NCBI GenBank assembly: GCA_011045925.1
Contig: DSBS01000099.1
Span: 1 to 12,460 of the forward strand
Reading direction: 5' to 3'
DNA length: 12,460 bases
Source of the DNA: Candidatus Woesearchaeota archaeon
GTDB lineage: Archaea; Nanobdellota; Nanobdellia; Woesearchaeales; JASKKU01
The notes under the pieces are model-generated. The model was not told the origin of the DNA and did not search any database. It was given only the letters and a program-made list of their open reading frames with translations. The position numbers and the translations under genes were made by a program. This document shows positions 7,093 through 12,386 of this stretch, one piece after another. The stretch's first letter is position 1. Each line of letters begins with the position of its first letter.

Positions 7093-7998
7093 ATGAAGCT
7101 ACTTTTTTTTGCAGGAGCCTGCTTAGCATTCCTTTTTTTATTTAATGGCTGTTCTGAAGAAGGCCTTTTGGAGAATTATATTATCCCCCAAGAGGCAATA
7201 AGCGTAACTGAATTTGTTGAAATGGGCTTGCCGGATACAGAGATTGCTGTTTATGGCTTTGCTAAAGACATGAAGGAAACTGAAACCCGTATTTCTTTCA
7301 AACTTGTTCTAGGGGAGGATGAGTTGGATGTTCTTTTTTCTAAGCCCGGATGGAACGCCGAATATGACATTTTTAAGGAAGGTGACCTTGTAGTCGTATA
7401 TGGACAAAGAGTTGGCTCATATATACGGACACATAATGTCTGGAAGGCTTTTGAGCTTGGGAAAAGCATTGATACTAAAGTAGCTGAGGTAAGTGGAAGG
7501 CTTCAGAATGTCCATTTTGCTGGAAGCTGGAGTGTAGGCAAATACTTTCTGTTTGGCGAAAAAGCTGGTGAGCTTTCCAGGCTGGGGGTTGGTACTGAAG
7601 TTAATGTTGTTGGCCATATTGGAGAAAAAGAGAGAGTCTCTGTTTCTGTTATATCAGGCGGACATGTTTTCAAATCTAAAGTAAACAGGTCCTTCATTAA
7701 AATGGTTTCTTGTGAGATTGCGAACCTGTCACTTAAAAGTGTTTCGGAGATAGATGAAAAAGATTCTGGAAGGTATATTAAAGTTTATGGTACGGTCAGC
7801 GAGTTTGGAGAGCTGCGCTGCCCATGTTTTACTCTTTCCTCTGGCGGGCAACGTGCTTTAGTATGGTATCATGAAGCACCTGTTCTTAACATAGAGAATA
7901 TAGATAATGGAAACGAGGTTGTGGTTATCGGAAAGGTTAAGATAGATGAAAATGGCCATAAAGACATAATCGCATTAGAGATTGCTGAGCGGGGCTAA
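7093..7998 (+). CDS. secreted lipoprotein with three apparent OB-fold-like repeats
   Basis: A 301-residue exported protein. Residues 1-19 form a signal peptide (MKLLFFAGAC then LAFLFLFNG) and Cys20 in FNGC is a plausible though imperfect lipobox. The rest is strand-rich and divides into three similar blocks at about 48-122, 129-190 and 226-298. Each has the pattern of an opening strand (IAVYGFAKDM, AEVSGRLQNV, IKVYGTVSEF), a middle, and a closing strand with a preceding Gly/Asp turn (EGDLVVVYGQRV, VGTEVNVVGHIG, NGNEVVVIGKVK). This is the signature of OB-fold nucleic-acid- or ligand-binding modules. C207, C243 and C245 lie in or near the third repeat. The ligand is unknown. A Shine-Dalgarno AGGTGA precedes the ATG by 4 nt. 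The gene converges with the DUF192 lipoprotein and shares stop-codon bases with it. Confidence 0.8.
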   Translation: MKLLFFAGACLAFLFLFNGCSEEGLLENYIIPQEAISVTEFVEMGLPDTEIAVYGFAKDMKETETRISFKLVLGEDELDVLFSKPGWNAEYDIFKEGDLVVVYGQRVGSYIRTHNVWKAFELGKSIDTKVAEVSGRLQNVHFAGSWSVGKYFLFGEKAGELSRLGVGTEVNVVGHIGEKERVSVSVISGGHVFKSKVNRSFIKMVSCEIANLSLKSVSEIDEKDSGRYIKVYGTVSEFGELRCPCFTLSSGGQRALVWYHEAPVLNIENIDNGNEVVVIGKVKIDENGHKDIIALEIAERG

Positions 7999-8456
7999 GT
8001 GCTTAGCCTGAAATCAACCCTATCTCCAACCCTAAGCCCAATCTCTCTTGCTTTGCCTGCGTTTAGCTCAAGCACATATAGGGCTTCATGTGGTGAGGTG
8101 TATGTTTCGCATGAGTCGCTAATGCAGGGCTGGGCATTTTCTATTATGTAAACTACATTCTGGCTCTCATCAAGCCAGATAATATCCAGGGGTATCAGGG
8201 TGTTTTTCATCCAGAAGGTTATTTCTCCCTTATTCTCAAATATGAAGAGCATTCCTTTGTTTTCATCTAAGCTTTCCCTGTACATTAAGCCTCTTGCGCG
8301 CTCTTCTGGTGTTAAAGCAAGCTCAACCCGAAAGCAGTGCTGGCTAAAGCAGGCCTGGCTAAGCTCCTCAGCCTTAAGCGTGGTGCAGGAAAGCAAAGGC
8401 AGAGCAAGAATAGATAATACTGGAATAAAAAGCAAAAGTGAGCTGAATTGCTTCAT
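7995..8456 (-). CDS. DUF192 family lipoprotein
   Basis: A 153-residue exported protein of the DUF192 (UPF0127) family. A hydrophobic signal peptide ends at the lipobox LLSC, giving lipid-anchored Cys24. The DUF192 core spans about 42-150 with diagnostic blocks: VELALTPEERARGLMYRESL, GMLFIFENKGEITFWMKNT, IPLDIIWLDE and YVLELNAGKAREIGLRVGD. The family adopts a small beta-barrel and its molecular role is unknown; it is usually extracytoplasmic in both archaea and bacteria. The stop codon overlaps that of the convergent OB-fold lipoprotein (7995-7998). A TATA-like box 28 nt upstream of the ATG suggests a leaderless mRNA. It is divergent from the AmrS gene across a 115-nt region. Confidence 0.92.
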   Translation of the reverse strand: MKQFSSLLLFIPVLSILALPLLSCTTLKAEELSQACFSQHCFRVELALTPEERARGLMYRESLDENKGMLFIFENKGEITFWMKNTLIPLDIIWLDESQNVVYIIENAQPCISDSCETYTSPHEALYVLELNAGKAREIGLRVGDRVDFRLST

Positions 8457-8477
8457 AAGCCTTTTTTTGGATTCATT

Positions 8478-8488
8478 CTTTTTAAAAG
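8478..8488 (-). promoter_or_regulatory. TATA box for the DUF192 gene
   Basis: CTTTTAAAAAG on the minus strand is centred about 27 nt upstream of the ATG at 8456. It is nearly palindromic and is one half of a divergent promoter pair with the AmrS box at 8541-8550. Confidence 0.5.
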
Positions 8489-8540
8489 TTTTGTATAATG
8501 TGCGTTATTTACTGCTTTCTTTTTTAAAGAGTTTCAAAAG

Positions 8541-8550
8541 AATTAAAAAG
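8541..8550 (+). promoter_or_regulatory. TATA-like box for the AmrS-type gene
   Basis: AATTAAAAAG is centred about 27 nt upstream of ATG 8572. It supports that ATG over any more upstream start, because transcription would begin close to 8572. Confidence 0.5.
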
Positions 8551-8571
8551 TTTCGATGCAATGAGCAGTTT

Positions 8572-9588
8572 ATGCAAAAGGCTCTTTTCTGGGAGCAGCA
8601 TGAAAAGGGGGTTAAGTGCAGGCTCTGCCCTCATGAATGTGTAATCCCCGAGGGCAGGAGGGGCTTATGCAGGGTTAGGGAGAATGTTAAGGGAGAGCTT
8701 TTCACCTGTGCTTACTCAAACCCCTGCTCTGTTGGGGTTGACCCGATCGAGAAAAAGCCGTTGTTTCACTTTCTTCCTGGCAGCGAGACTTTTTCAATCT
8801 CAATTGCTGGCTGCAACTTGAGGTGCCTTAACTGCCAGAATTTTGAGGTTTCCCAGGCGTCTCCTGAGGAAAGTGCAATAATGCAGCTTGAGCCCGAGCG
8901 TGCTGTTGAGGAAGCTGTCAATAGAAACTGCGGCTCTATCAGCTTTACATACACTGAGCCAACTGTTTTTTATGAGTATATGGCAGATGTTTCCAGGCTT
9001 GCCAAAGAGAAAGGGCTGAAGGTTGTGCTTGTTTCAAATGGCTATATTAATGAGAAGCCGCTTAAGGGTCTTAAGGGGCTGGTTGATGCTGTCAATATTG
9101 ACCTGAAGGCGTTTGATGATGAGACTTACCTAAGGCTCTGCGGAGCTCATTTGCAGCCTGTGCTGGATACTCTTAAAACCCTAAAAAAGATAAAGGCCTG
9201 GACTGAGATAACCAGCCTGATTGTGCCTGGATACACTGATGATATTGACACTATTGAAAATATGTGTGGCTGGATTGTAACGGAATTGGGAAAGGATGTT
9301 CCGCTTCACTTTTCAAGGTTTTTTCCTTTGTACAAGCTTTCCGAATCCAGGCAGACAAGCATCCAGGTTCTTGATAAAGCGAGAAAAACCGCTATGAATG
9401 CCGGGCTAAGGTATGTTTATATTGATAATACCCGTAAAAGCAGCGACTTGAGCACTTTTTGCCCTGAATGCAGGAAACTAATAGTTGAAAGAAGCTTTTA
9501 TTCTGTAAGCCTGGCTGCACTTAAAAAGAACAAGTGCGCTTCCTGCGGCCATAAGATTCCCGGCGTTTTTTCAGATAAGGCAAAATAA
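8572..9588 (+). CDS. amrS: AmmeMemoRadiSam-type radical SAM enzyme (AmrS)
   Basis: A 338-residue radical SAM protein of the group often mislabelled as pyruvate formate-lyase activating enzyme. The N-terminus holds the characteristic Cys-rich segment CRLCPHEC (16-23) plus C33. The SAM-cluster motif CNLRCLNC lies at 81-88. FTYTEPTVFYEY (about 125-136) and NIDLKAF (175-181) are family landmarks. The C-terminus carries a zinc-ribbon-like pair, CPEC (297-300) and CASC (322-325). Family members co-occur with AMMECR1 and Memo proteins, neither of which lies in this window; the reaction is not established. The open frame extends upstream to 8200, but that part is antisense to the DUF192 gene and lacks conservation. 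ATG 8572, with its TATA-like box and the family-typical N-terminus, is the true start. Confidence 0.9.
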   Translation: MQKALFWEQHEKGVKCRLCPHECVIPEGRRGLCRVRENVKGELFTCAYSNPCSVGVDPIEKKPLFHFLPGSETFSISIAGCNLRCLNCQNFEVSQASPEESAIMQLEPERAVEEAVNRNCGSISFTYTEPTVFYEYMADVSRLAKEKGLKVVLVSNGYINEKPLKGLKGLVDAVNIDLKAFDDETYLRLCGAHLQPVLDTLKTLKKIKAWTEITSLIVPGYTDDIDTIENMCGWIVTELGKDVPLHFSRFFPLYKLSESRQTSIQVLDKARKTAMNAGLRYVYIDNTRKSSDLSTFCPECRKLIVERSFYSVSLAALKKNKCASCGHKIPGVFSDKAK

Positions 9589-9621
9589 AATTGTATGCTT
9601 TCCAGAAATTTCTCAGAAGAA

Positions 9622-9631
9622 CTTTTTAATC
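9622..9631 (+). promoter_or_regulatory. TATA-like box for the 63-residue gene
   Basis: CTTTTTAATC is centred about 28 nt upstream of ATG 9655, fitting leaderless transcription independent of the AmrS gene 66 nt upstream. Confidence 0.45.
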
Positions 9632-9654
9632 CGTAGTGCTCTGTTTTCCTTACA

Positions 9655-9846
9655 ATGGCAGAAGAAAAACGTATCGAGACAGAGGAGCTTCCTGACTGGA
9701 AGATAAAGCAGCTGAACAAAATGCCTATCGTGGAGACAAGAATCGCCACAAGCAAAGACGGCAGGTTTGTGATTCATAAGACTATGATCACAGACATAAA
9801 GCCAAGGGAATACTACGATAAGGTTATGGAAAGCGTTCAGGTGTAA
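9655..9846 (+). CDS. small hypothetical protein (63 aa)
   Basis: I recognise no named family. The protein is short, highly charged and cysteine-free, with no signal peptide or membrane segment. Residues 1-22 are acidic then amphipathic (EELPDWKIKQLNKM). Residues 24-44 look like a beta hairpin (VETRIATSKDGRFVIHKTMI), and the end has a TDIKPREYYDKVME helix. Evidence that it is real: a well-placed TATA-like box, a clean ATG, a long oligo-T tract directly after the stop, and no competing frame. It lies between AmrS and the convergent M50 protease gene and appears to be its own transcription unit. Confidence 0.7.
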   Translation: MAEEKRIETEELPDWKIKQLNKMPIVETRIATSKDGRFVIHKTMITDIKPREYYDKVMESVQV

Positions 9847-9847
9847 G

Positions 9848-9883
9848 TTTTTTAGTTTTTTCTTTTTTTTATTCTTTCTTTTA
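9848..9883 (+). terminator. oligo-T tract, archaeal-type terminator
   Basis: The 48-nt convergent gap after the 63-residue gene is almost pure T on the plus strand, including runs of six and eight. There is no stable hairpin. Archaeal RNA polymerase terminates at such tracts without one. The minus-strand gene ends at 9895, so this tract can serve only the plus strand. Confidence 0.6.
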
Positions 9884-9894
9884 ATGATTCATTA

Positions 9895-10482
9895 TCAGAA
9901 AAAGCCGATTTTTATAGCCTCAAAAAGCCCGGCAAAGACCTGGTAGCCGTCAAATGGGGGTATTGGTATCATGTTAAAGAAAAACAGGAACAGGTTAAGC
10001 CTTGCTGAGAACGCCAGGATTAGCCGGGTGTTCCTGCTTTTTACCTTATCCGAGTAATGCTTGCACACAAAGTAAAGTATAAGGTTTGCCAATGGCCCTG
10101 CAAATGCTATCAGCGAAAGCTGTATTGGCGAGAGCTGCCCCATAATCCTTACAAACCCTGGGACTATCACTAAGAAAGGTGCGCCAACGAGCTTAAGTAT
10201 AACCCCAAGAGAAAGCCCAAAAGTGGATATCTCAAATGTAGCATAAGCGCCGAATGCCATTGCTACGAACTTGTGCATTAGCTCATGCAGGACAACGCCT
10301 GGAGCGGCAATAAGGGTTCCGATTTTAATGGATTCCCAGTCAAAAAGCGAAGCCCTTTGAAAATTCTCTGGCAGGTTATCATACTTCCTGGGGAAGTAAG
10401 CTCCAAAAATACCTGAGAAAATCCATCCTAATACGAAGCTCATTATTGCGAGCTTGATTATTTCGCCAAGGGTTATTAACAT
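9895..10482 (-). CDS. M50 family (site-2 protease-like) membrane metalloprotease
   Basis: A 195-residue polytopic intramembrane protease. The zinc-binding HELMH (66-70) lies in a hydrophobic helix (IAAPGVVLHELMHKFVAMAFG). FAGPLANLILY (127-137) is the conserved Gly/Asn-containing core helix. NMIPIPPFDGY (170-180) is the NxxPxPPxDG motif that provides the third zinc ligand, Asp178. About five or six hydrophobic segments are visible; no PDZ or CBS domain is present, so this is a minimal core. Members cleave transmembrane substrates in regulated proteolysis or turnover. No candidate substrate is adjacent. The start is an ATG with a TATA box 27 nt upstream. It converges with the 63-residue gene. 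Confidence 0.9.
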   Translation of the reverse strand: MLITLGEIIKLAIMSFVLGWIFSGIFGAYFPRKYDNLPENFQRASLFDWESIKIGTLIAAPGVVLHELMHKFVAMAFGAYATFEISTFGLSLGVILKLVGAPFLVIVPGFVRIMGQLSPIQLSLIAFAGPLANLILYFVCKHYSDKVKSRNTRLILAFSARLNLFLFFFNMIPIPPFDGYQVFAGLFEAIKIGFF

Positions 10483-10504
10483 ATGCTCCAGAATTAGCGG
10501 ATAA

Positions 10505-10513
10505 TTTATAAAA
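10505..10513 (-). promoter_or_regulatory. TATA box for the M50 protease gene
   Basis: TTTTATAAA on the minus strand is centred about 27 nt upstream of ATG 10482. The divergent region 10483-10615 is very A/T-rich and must also hold the promoter of the rightward Nudix-like gene, for which ATATTTTA near 10578-10585 is the best candidate. Confidence 0.55.
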
Positions 10514-10615
10514 CTTATTAAAAATAATTAAAAATTGCTTCTTTGCCTGTTTCTGAAGCTTAAATAAAAATCAAAAAATATTTTAAGGTGTAAGTAAAAA
10601 TAAAAACAGGTCTAA

Positions 10616-11041
10616 ATGCAGATCGAAAGAAAAAAGTTTATTGGGCTTATTGCTTTTAGGAAGGGTTCTGAAGGAAAAACTTATTTCGCTCTTGAGTATG
10701 ACGAAGATGAGAGTGCTTATAATTTTCCGAGGATTGAGATTGGCAGGCTTGAAAAGCCTCTTAAAGAGATAAAGTGTTTTGCAGAAGAGATACTAGGAAA
10801 AGTTGTTTTTGCTAAGGGCTACAAGGATTTTGTTGAGGTTTTTCTATACGAGAACTTAAGGGACGAGACAACCCTTTTTCTGTTTGATGCCAGCAAATCC
10901 GAGAGCGTTGAGAGGGCTAAAGAAAGCGGATTTGAGTTTTTTGAATACTCTAAAGCCAGGCACTTGCTTCTTTTCAAGGAGCAGAAAGATGCGCTTGACA
11001 GGGCTTTTTCTTGGGTAAACATTAGAAAAAAGGTGAAATAA
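10616..11041 (+). CDS. Nudix-like protein with a degenerate catalytic box
   Basis: A 141-residue soluble protein. The order of elements resembles diadenosine-tetraphosphatase-type Nudix hydrolases. There is an N-terminal strand (FIGLIAFRKG) and a second strand (TYFALEYDE), then FPRIEIG where a Nudix protein has its Pro-Gly-Gly approach. An AEEILG helix end follows, then strands (FVEVFLYEN, TTLFLFDAS) and a C-terminal GFEFFEYSKARHLLLFKEQKDALDRAFSWV that matches the usual FEWLPYEEALELLTF...REAL tail. The Nudix box itself (GX5EX7REUXEEXGU) is not present: CFAEEILG stands where REVxEELG would be, losing the Arg-Glu pair. Catalysis is therefore doubtful; ligand binding or an RNA-related role is possible. 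The fold assignment is my inference. The Shine-Dalgarno is weak or absent. Confidence 0.7.
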   Translation: MQIERKKFIGLIAFRKGSEGKTYFALEYDEDESAYNFPRIEIGRLEKPLKEIKCFAEEILGKVVFAKGYKDFVEVFLYENLRDETTLFLFDASKSESVERAKESGFEFFEYSKARHLLLFKEQKDALDRAFSWVNIRKKVK

Positions 11042-11050
11042 AACGCTAAA

Positions 11051-11058
11051 TTTATAAA
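11051..11058 (+). promoter_or_regulatory. TATA box of the LSm-L37e operon
   Basis: TTTATAAA lies 39 nt before the LSm ATG. Transcription would start near 11081, giving a short leader that just includes the Shine-Dalgarno GAGGTG (11082-11087), 6 nt from ATG 11094. This differs from most genes in the window, which look leaderless. Confidence 0.6.
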
Positions 11059-11093
11059 CAAACCTTATTACCAAAAAGCCAGAGGTGTTTTAG

Positions 11094-11318
11094 ATGGAAG
11101 CATCAAGGCCATTAGACGCATTGAATAGCGCAAAAGGAAAACGAGTGTTGGTAGAGCTGAAGAACAATAAGCAGTATGTTGGCGTGCTAAAGTCATTTGA
11201 CATACATATTAATGTAGTTCTTGAAGAAGCTGAAGAGAGGGTTAATGGAGAGATGACAAGAAAGCTTGGCGTTCTTTTCCTCAGAGGGGATACAATCACA
11301 ATAATCTCACCAGCTTAA
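11094..11318 (+). CDS. archaeal Sm-like protein (SmAP/LSm)
   Basis: A 74-residue Sm fold protein, the full length for the family. The Sm1 motif spans about 15-48 with the RNA-binding FDIHIN (35-40), equivalent to the canonical FDxHMN. The Sm2 motif LFLRGDTITII (61-71) contains the conserved RGD. Archaeal LSm proteins assemble as heptameric rings that bind oligo-U RNA and take part in RNA processing and turnover. A Shine-Dalgarno GAGGTG is 6 nt upstream. The gene for ribosomal protein L37e starts 33 nt after the stop, a conserved archaeal pairing, so the two are almost certainly co-transcribed. The stop codon lies inside a perfect 9-bp inverted repeat. Confidence 0.95.
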   Translation: MEASRPLDALNSAKGKRVLVELKNNKQYVGVLKSFDIHINVVLEEAEERVNGEMTRKLGVLFLRGDTITIISPA

Positions 11319-11333
11319 GCTTTTCTTAAGCTG
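11311..11333 (+). promoter_or_regulatory. perfect 9-bp stem-loop across the LSm stop codon
   Basis: CAGCTTAAG (11311-11319), a 5-nt loop CTTTT, then CTTAAGCTG (11325-11333). The LSm TAA (11316-11318) lies in the left arm and the L37e ATG 18 nt beyond the right arm. A T-run is only partly present (ATTTTAAG), so this could be an attenuator, a processing site, an mRNA-stabilising element or an LSm-binding site in the dicistronic mRNA. The function is inference. Confidence 0.6.
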
Positions 11334-11351
11334 ATTTTAAGTGACTGACAG

Positions 11352-11513
11352 ATGAAAGGAACCTATTCTAAAGGAAGGCAGAACAAAAAGGCAAGCCATA
11401 TTATCTGCAGAAGGTGCGGAAGAAGATCCTATCACAGGTCCAAGAAGTTCTGCTCGAGCTGCGGCTATGGAAAGAGCAAAAGAACCAGGAGCTATTCATG
11501 GCAGAAGTTCTGA
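11352..11513 (+). CDS. rpl37e: large ribosomal subunit protein L37e (eL37)
   Basis: A 53-residue basic zinc-ribbon protein of the large ribosomal subunit, found in archaea and eukaryotes. It starts MKGTYSKGRQNKK and carries CRRC (19-22) and CSSC (34-37) as the four zinc ligands around RRSYHRSKK. It ends with the family-typical GYGKSKRTRSYSWQKF. Length and motifs match archaeal L37e throughout. The ATG is 33 nt after the LSm stop; only a weak GTGA (11341-11344) precedes it. Probably co-transcribed with LSm. It converges with the glycosyltransferase gene, leaving a 28-nt gap. Confidence 0.96.
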   Translation: MKGTYSKGRQNKKASHIICRRCGRRSYHRSKKFCSSCGYGKSKRTRSYSWQKF

Positions 11514-11534
11514 GGCTACTGTAAACATAAAAGT

Positions 11535-11562
11535 TATCTTTTTATGGTTTTCTTCTTTTTTT
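11535..11562 (+). terminator. T-rich tract after L37e, possible terminator
   Basis: The plus strand has runs of five to seven T beginning about 22 nt after the L37e stop. Most of the tract lies inside the 3' end of the opposing glycosyltransferase gene, where it encodes the Lys-rich C-terminus. It could terminate the LSm-L37e transcript, but the coding constraint also explains it. Confidence 0.35.
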
Positions 11563-12261
11563 GTAAAGCCCTTTCCAGTCGTTAATCCTAAGCTTGAAAA
11601 GGTCTATAGTCATAGAAATTGTATCTTTTATAATCCTGACTTTGCTGCCAGAGCATATTTTCCAGTTGACTGGAACTTCCTTTATCTTATAGCCGTGTTT
11701 TTTTGCAACAAAAAGAAGCTCAAAGTCAAATGAAAACCTTTCAAAGGTCTGGTAAGAGAAAAGCTCCACCGCTACATCCCTTTTGAATAGCTTAAACCCA
11801 CACTGTGTATCGTAAAAGCCTTTCATTACTATTAGCTTAACAAGAAATGCAAAAAAGTGGCCTTTAAATGCCTGAAAAAGGCTTCTTTCAACTTTGGACT
11901 TTCTGGTGTTCCTTGACCCAATAACAATATCATATGCTTCTGAATGCTCCAAAAGCTTTTTTAGCTCCTCAATTGGCGCAGAAAGGTCTGCGTCTGTAAA
12001 GAGAATTAAGGGGTATTTAGCTGACTTAACTCCCCTTTTTACAGAATAGCCTTTTCCCCTGTTGGGCTTGTTTCTTAGAACCCTGATGTTTTTGTATGGA
12101 AGTGACTTCACGATGCTGCCAGTGCTGTCTGATGAGCAGTCATCAACAACAACCACCTCGAACTCGTCAAGCTCACTTGTACAGTATAACTCAATCTTCT
12201 CAATAGTACTCCTGATTCTTTTTTCTTCATTATAGGCTGGGACTACAATGGACAGCTTCAT
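11542..12261 (-). CDS. family 2 glycosyltransferase, dolichyl-phosphate glucose/mannose synthase-like
   Basis: A 239-residue GT-A fold glycosyltransferase. Visible motifs: VPAYNEE (7-13), the nucleotide-sugar VVDDCSSDST (38-47), NRGKGYSVKRG (67-77), the metal-binding DAD (90-92) in FTDADLS, IGSRN (114-118), DTQCGFKLF (151-159) and FDFELLF (178-184), then EVPVNW. The DTQCGFKLF and EVPVNW pair is typical of ALG5/dolichyl-phosphate-glucose-synthase-like enzymes, which transfer a hexose from a UDP- or GDP-sugar to a polyprenyl phosphate at the cytoplasmic membrane face. No C-terminal membrane segments are present; the tail is basic (KKRRKP). It would feed protein or lipid glycosylation. Donor sugar uncertain. 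Monocistronic, with its own TATA-like box. Confidence 0.92.
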   Translation of the reverse strand: MKLSIVVPAYNEEKRIRSTIEKIELYCTSELDEFEVVVVDDCSSDSTGSIVKSLPYKNIRVLRNKPNRGKGYSVKRGVKSAKYPLILFTDADLSAPIEELKKLLEHSEAYDIVIGSRNTRKSKVERSLFQAFKGHFFAFLVKLIVMKGFYDTQCGFKLFKRDVAVELFSYQTFERFSFDFELLFVAKKHGYKIKEVPVNWKICSGSKVRIIKDTISMTIDLFKLRINDWKGLYKKRRKP

Positions 12262-12284
12262 CAGAAAAAGAATGTTCTCTTTAA

Positions 12285-12293
12285 GTTAAAAAG
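12285..12293 (-). promoter_or_regulatory. TATA-like box for the glycosyltransferase gene
   Basis: CTTTTTAAC on the minus strand is centred about 28 nt upstream of ATG 12261, with no Shine-Dalgarno. This fits a leaderless mRNA. Confidence 0.5.
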
Positions 12294-12303
12294 ATTTTCC
12301 TTT

Positions 12304-12386
12304 TTACGGCTCTGTTCAAAATCTAAAGATTTATAACCCTCAGCAGCCGTAAGGCTGTCTGAGGGGGGGGGAGGGATTTTCTCCCC
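12304..12386 (+). other. structured element: alternative hairpins, GUAA tetraloop, G9 run
   Basis: The last 199 nt have no convincing gene but are structured. CCCTCAG-CAGCC (12337-12348) pairs with GGCTG-T-CTGAGGG (12353-12365) around a GTAA loop, a GNRA-type tetraloop, giving 12 bp with one bulged T. TTACGGCTCTG (12304-12314) can instead pair with CAG(C)AGCCGTAA (12341-12352), which would disrupt the first hairpin. Nine G follow (12363-12371), then a second small stem GGGGAG (12368-12373) with CTCCCC (12381-12386). A TATA-like TTTATAA at 12330-12336 sits just before the main hairpin. It could be a small RNA, a 5' leader of a gene beyond the window, or a terminator for one strand. Confidence 0.45.
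12330..12336 (+). promoter_or_regulatory. TATA-like sequence before the right-end hairpin
   Basis: TTTATAA is a good archaeal TATA match, but a start site about 26 nt downstream (near 12360) would fall inside the 3' arm of the hairpin. Promoter and full RNA hairpin are therefore hard to reconcile on this strand. An ATG GCT GCA at 12451 might begin a gene running off the window; its start cannot be confirmed. Confidence 0.3.

Noticed and set aside
8200..8571. A 124-residue N-terminal extension of the AmrS open frame
   Set aside because: It is antisense to the DUF192 gene, crosses the divergent promoter region, and the family-typical N-terminus begins at ATG 8572, which has a TATA-like box about 27 nt upstream.
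11467..11733. An 88-residue open frame on the plus strand
   Set aside because: It overlaps L37e in another frame and then runs antisense through the glycosyltransferase gene, both of which are secure.
12310..12340. tRNA T-arm-like GTTCAAAATC near the right end
   Set aside because: The flanking bases do not form a T stem, and no acceptor, D or anticodon stems can be drawn around it.
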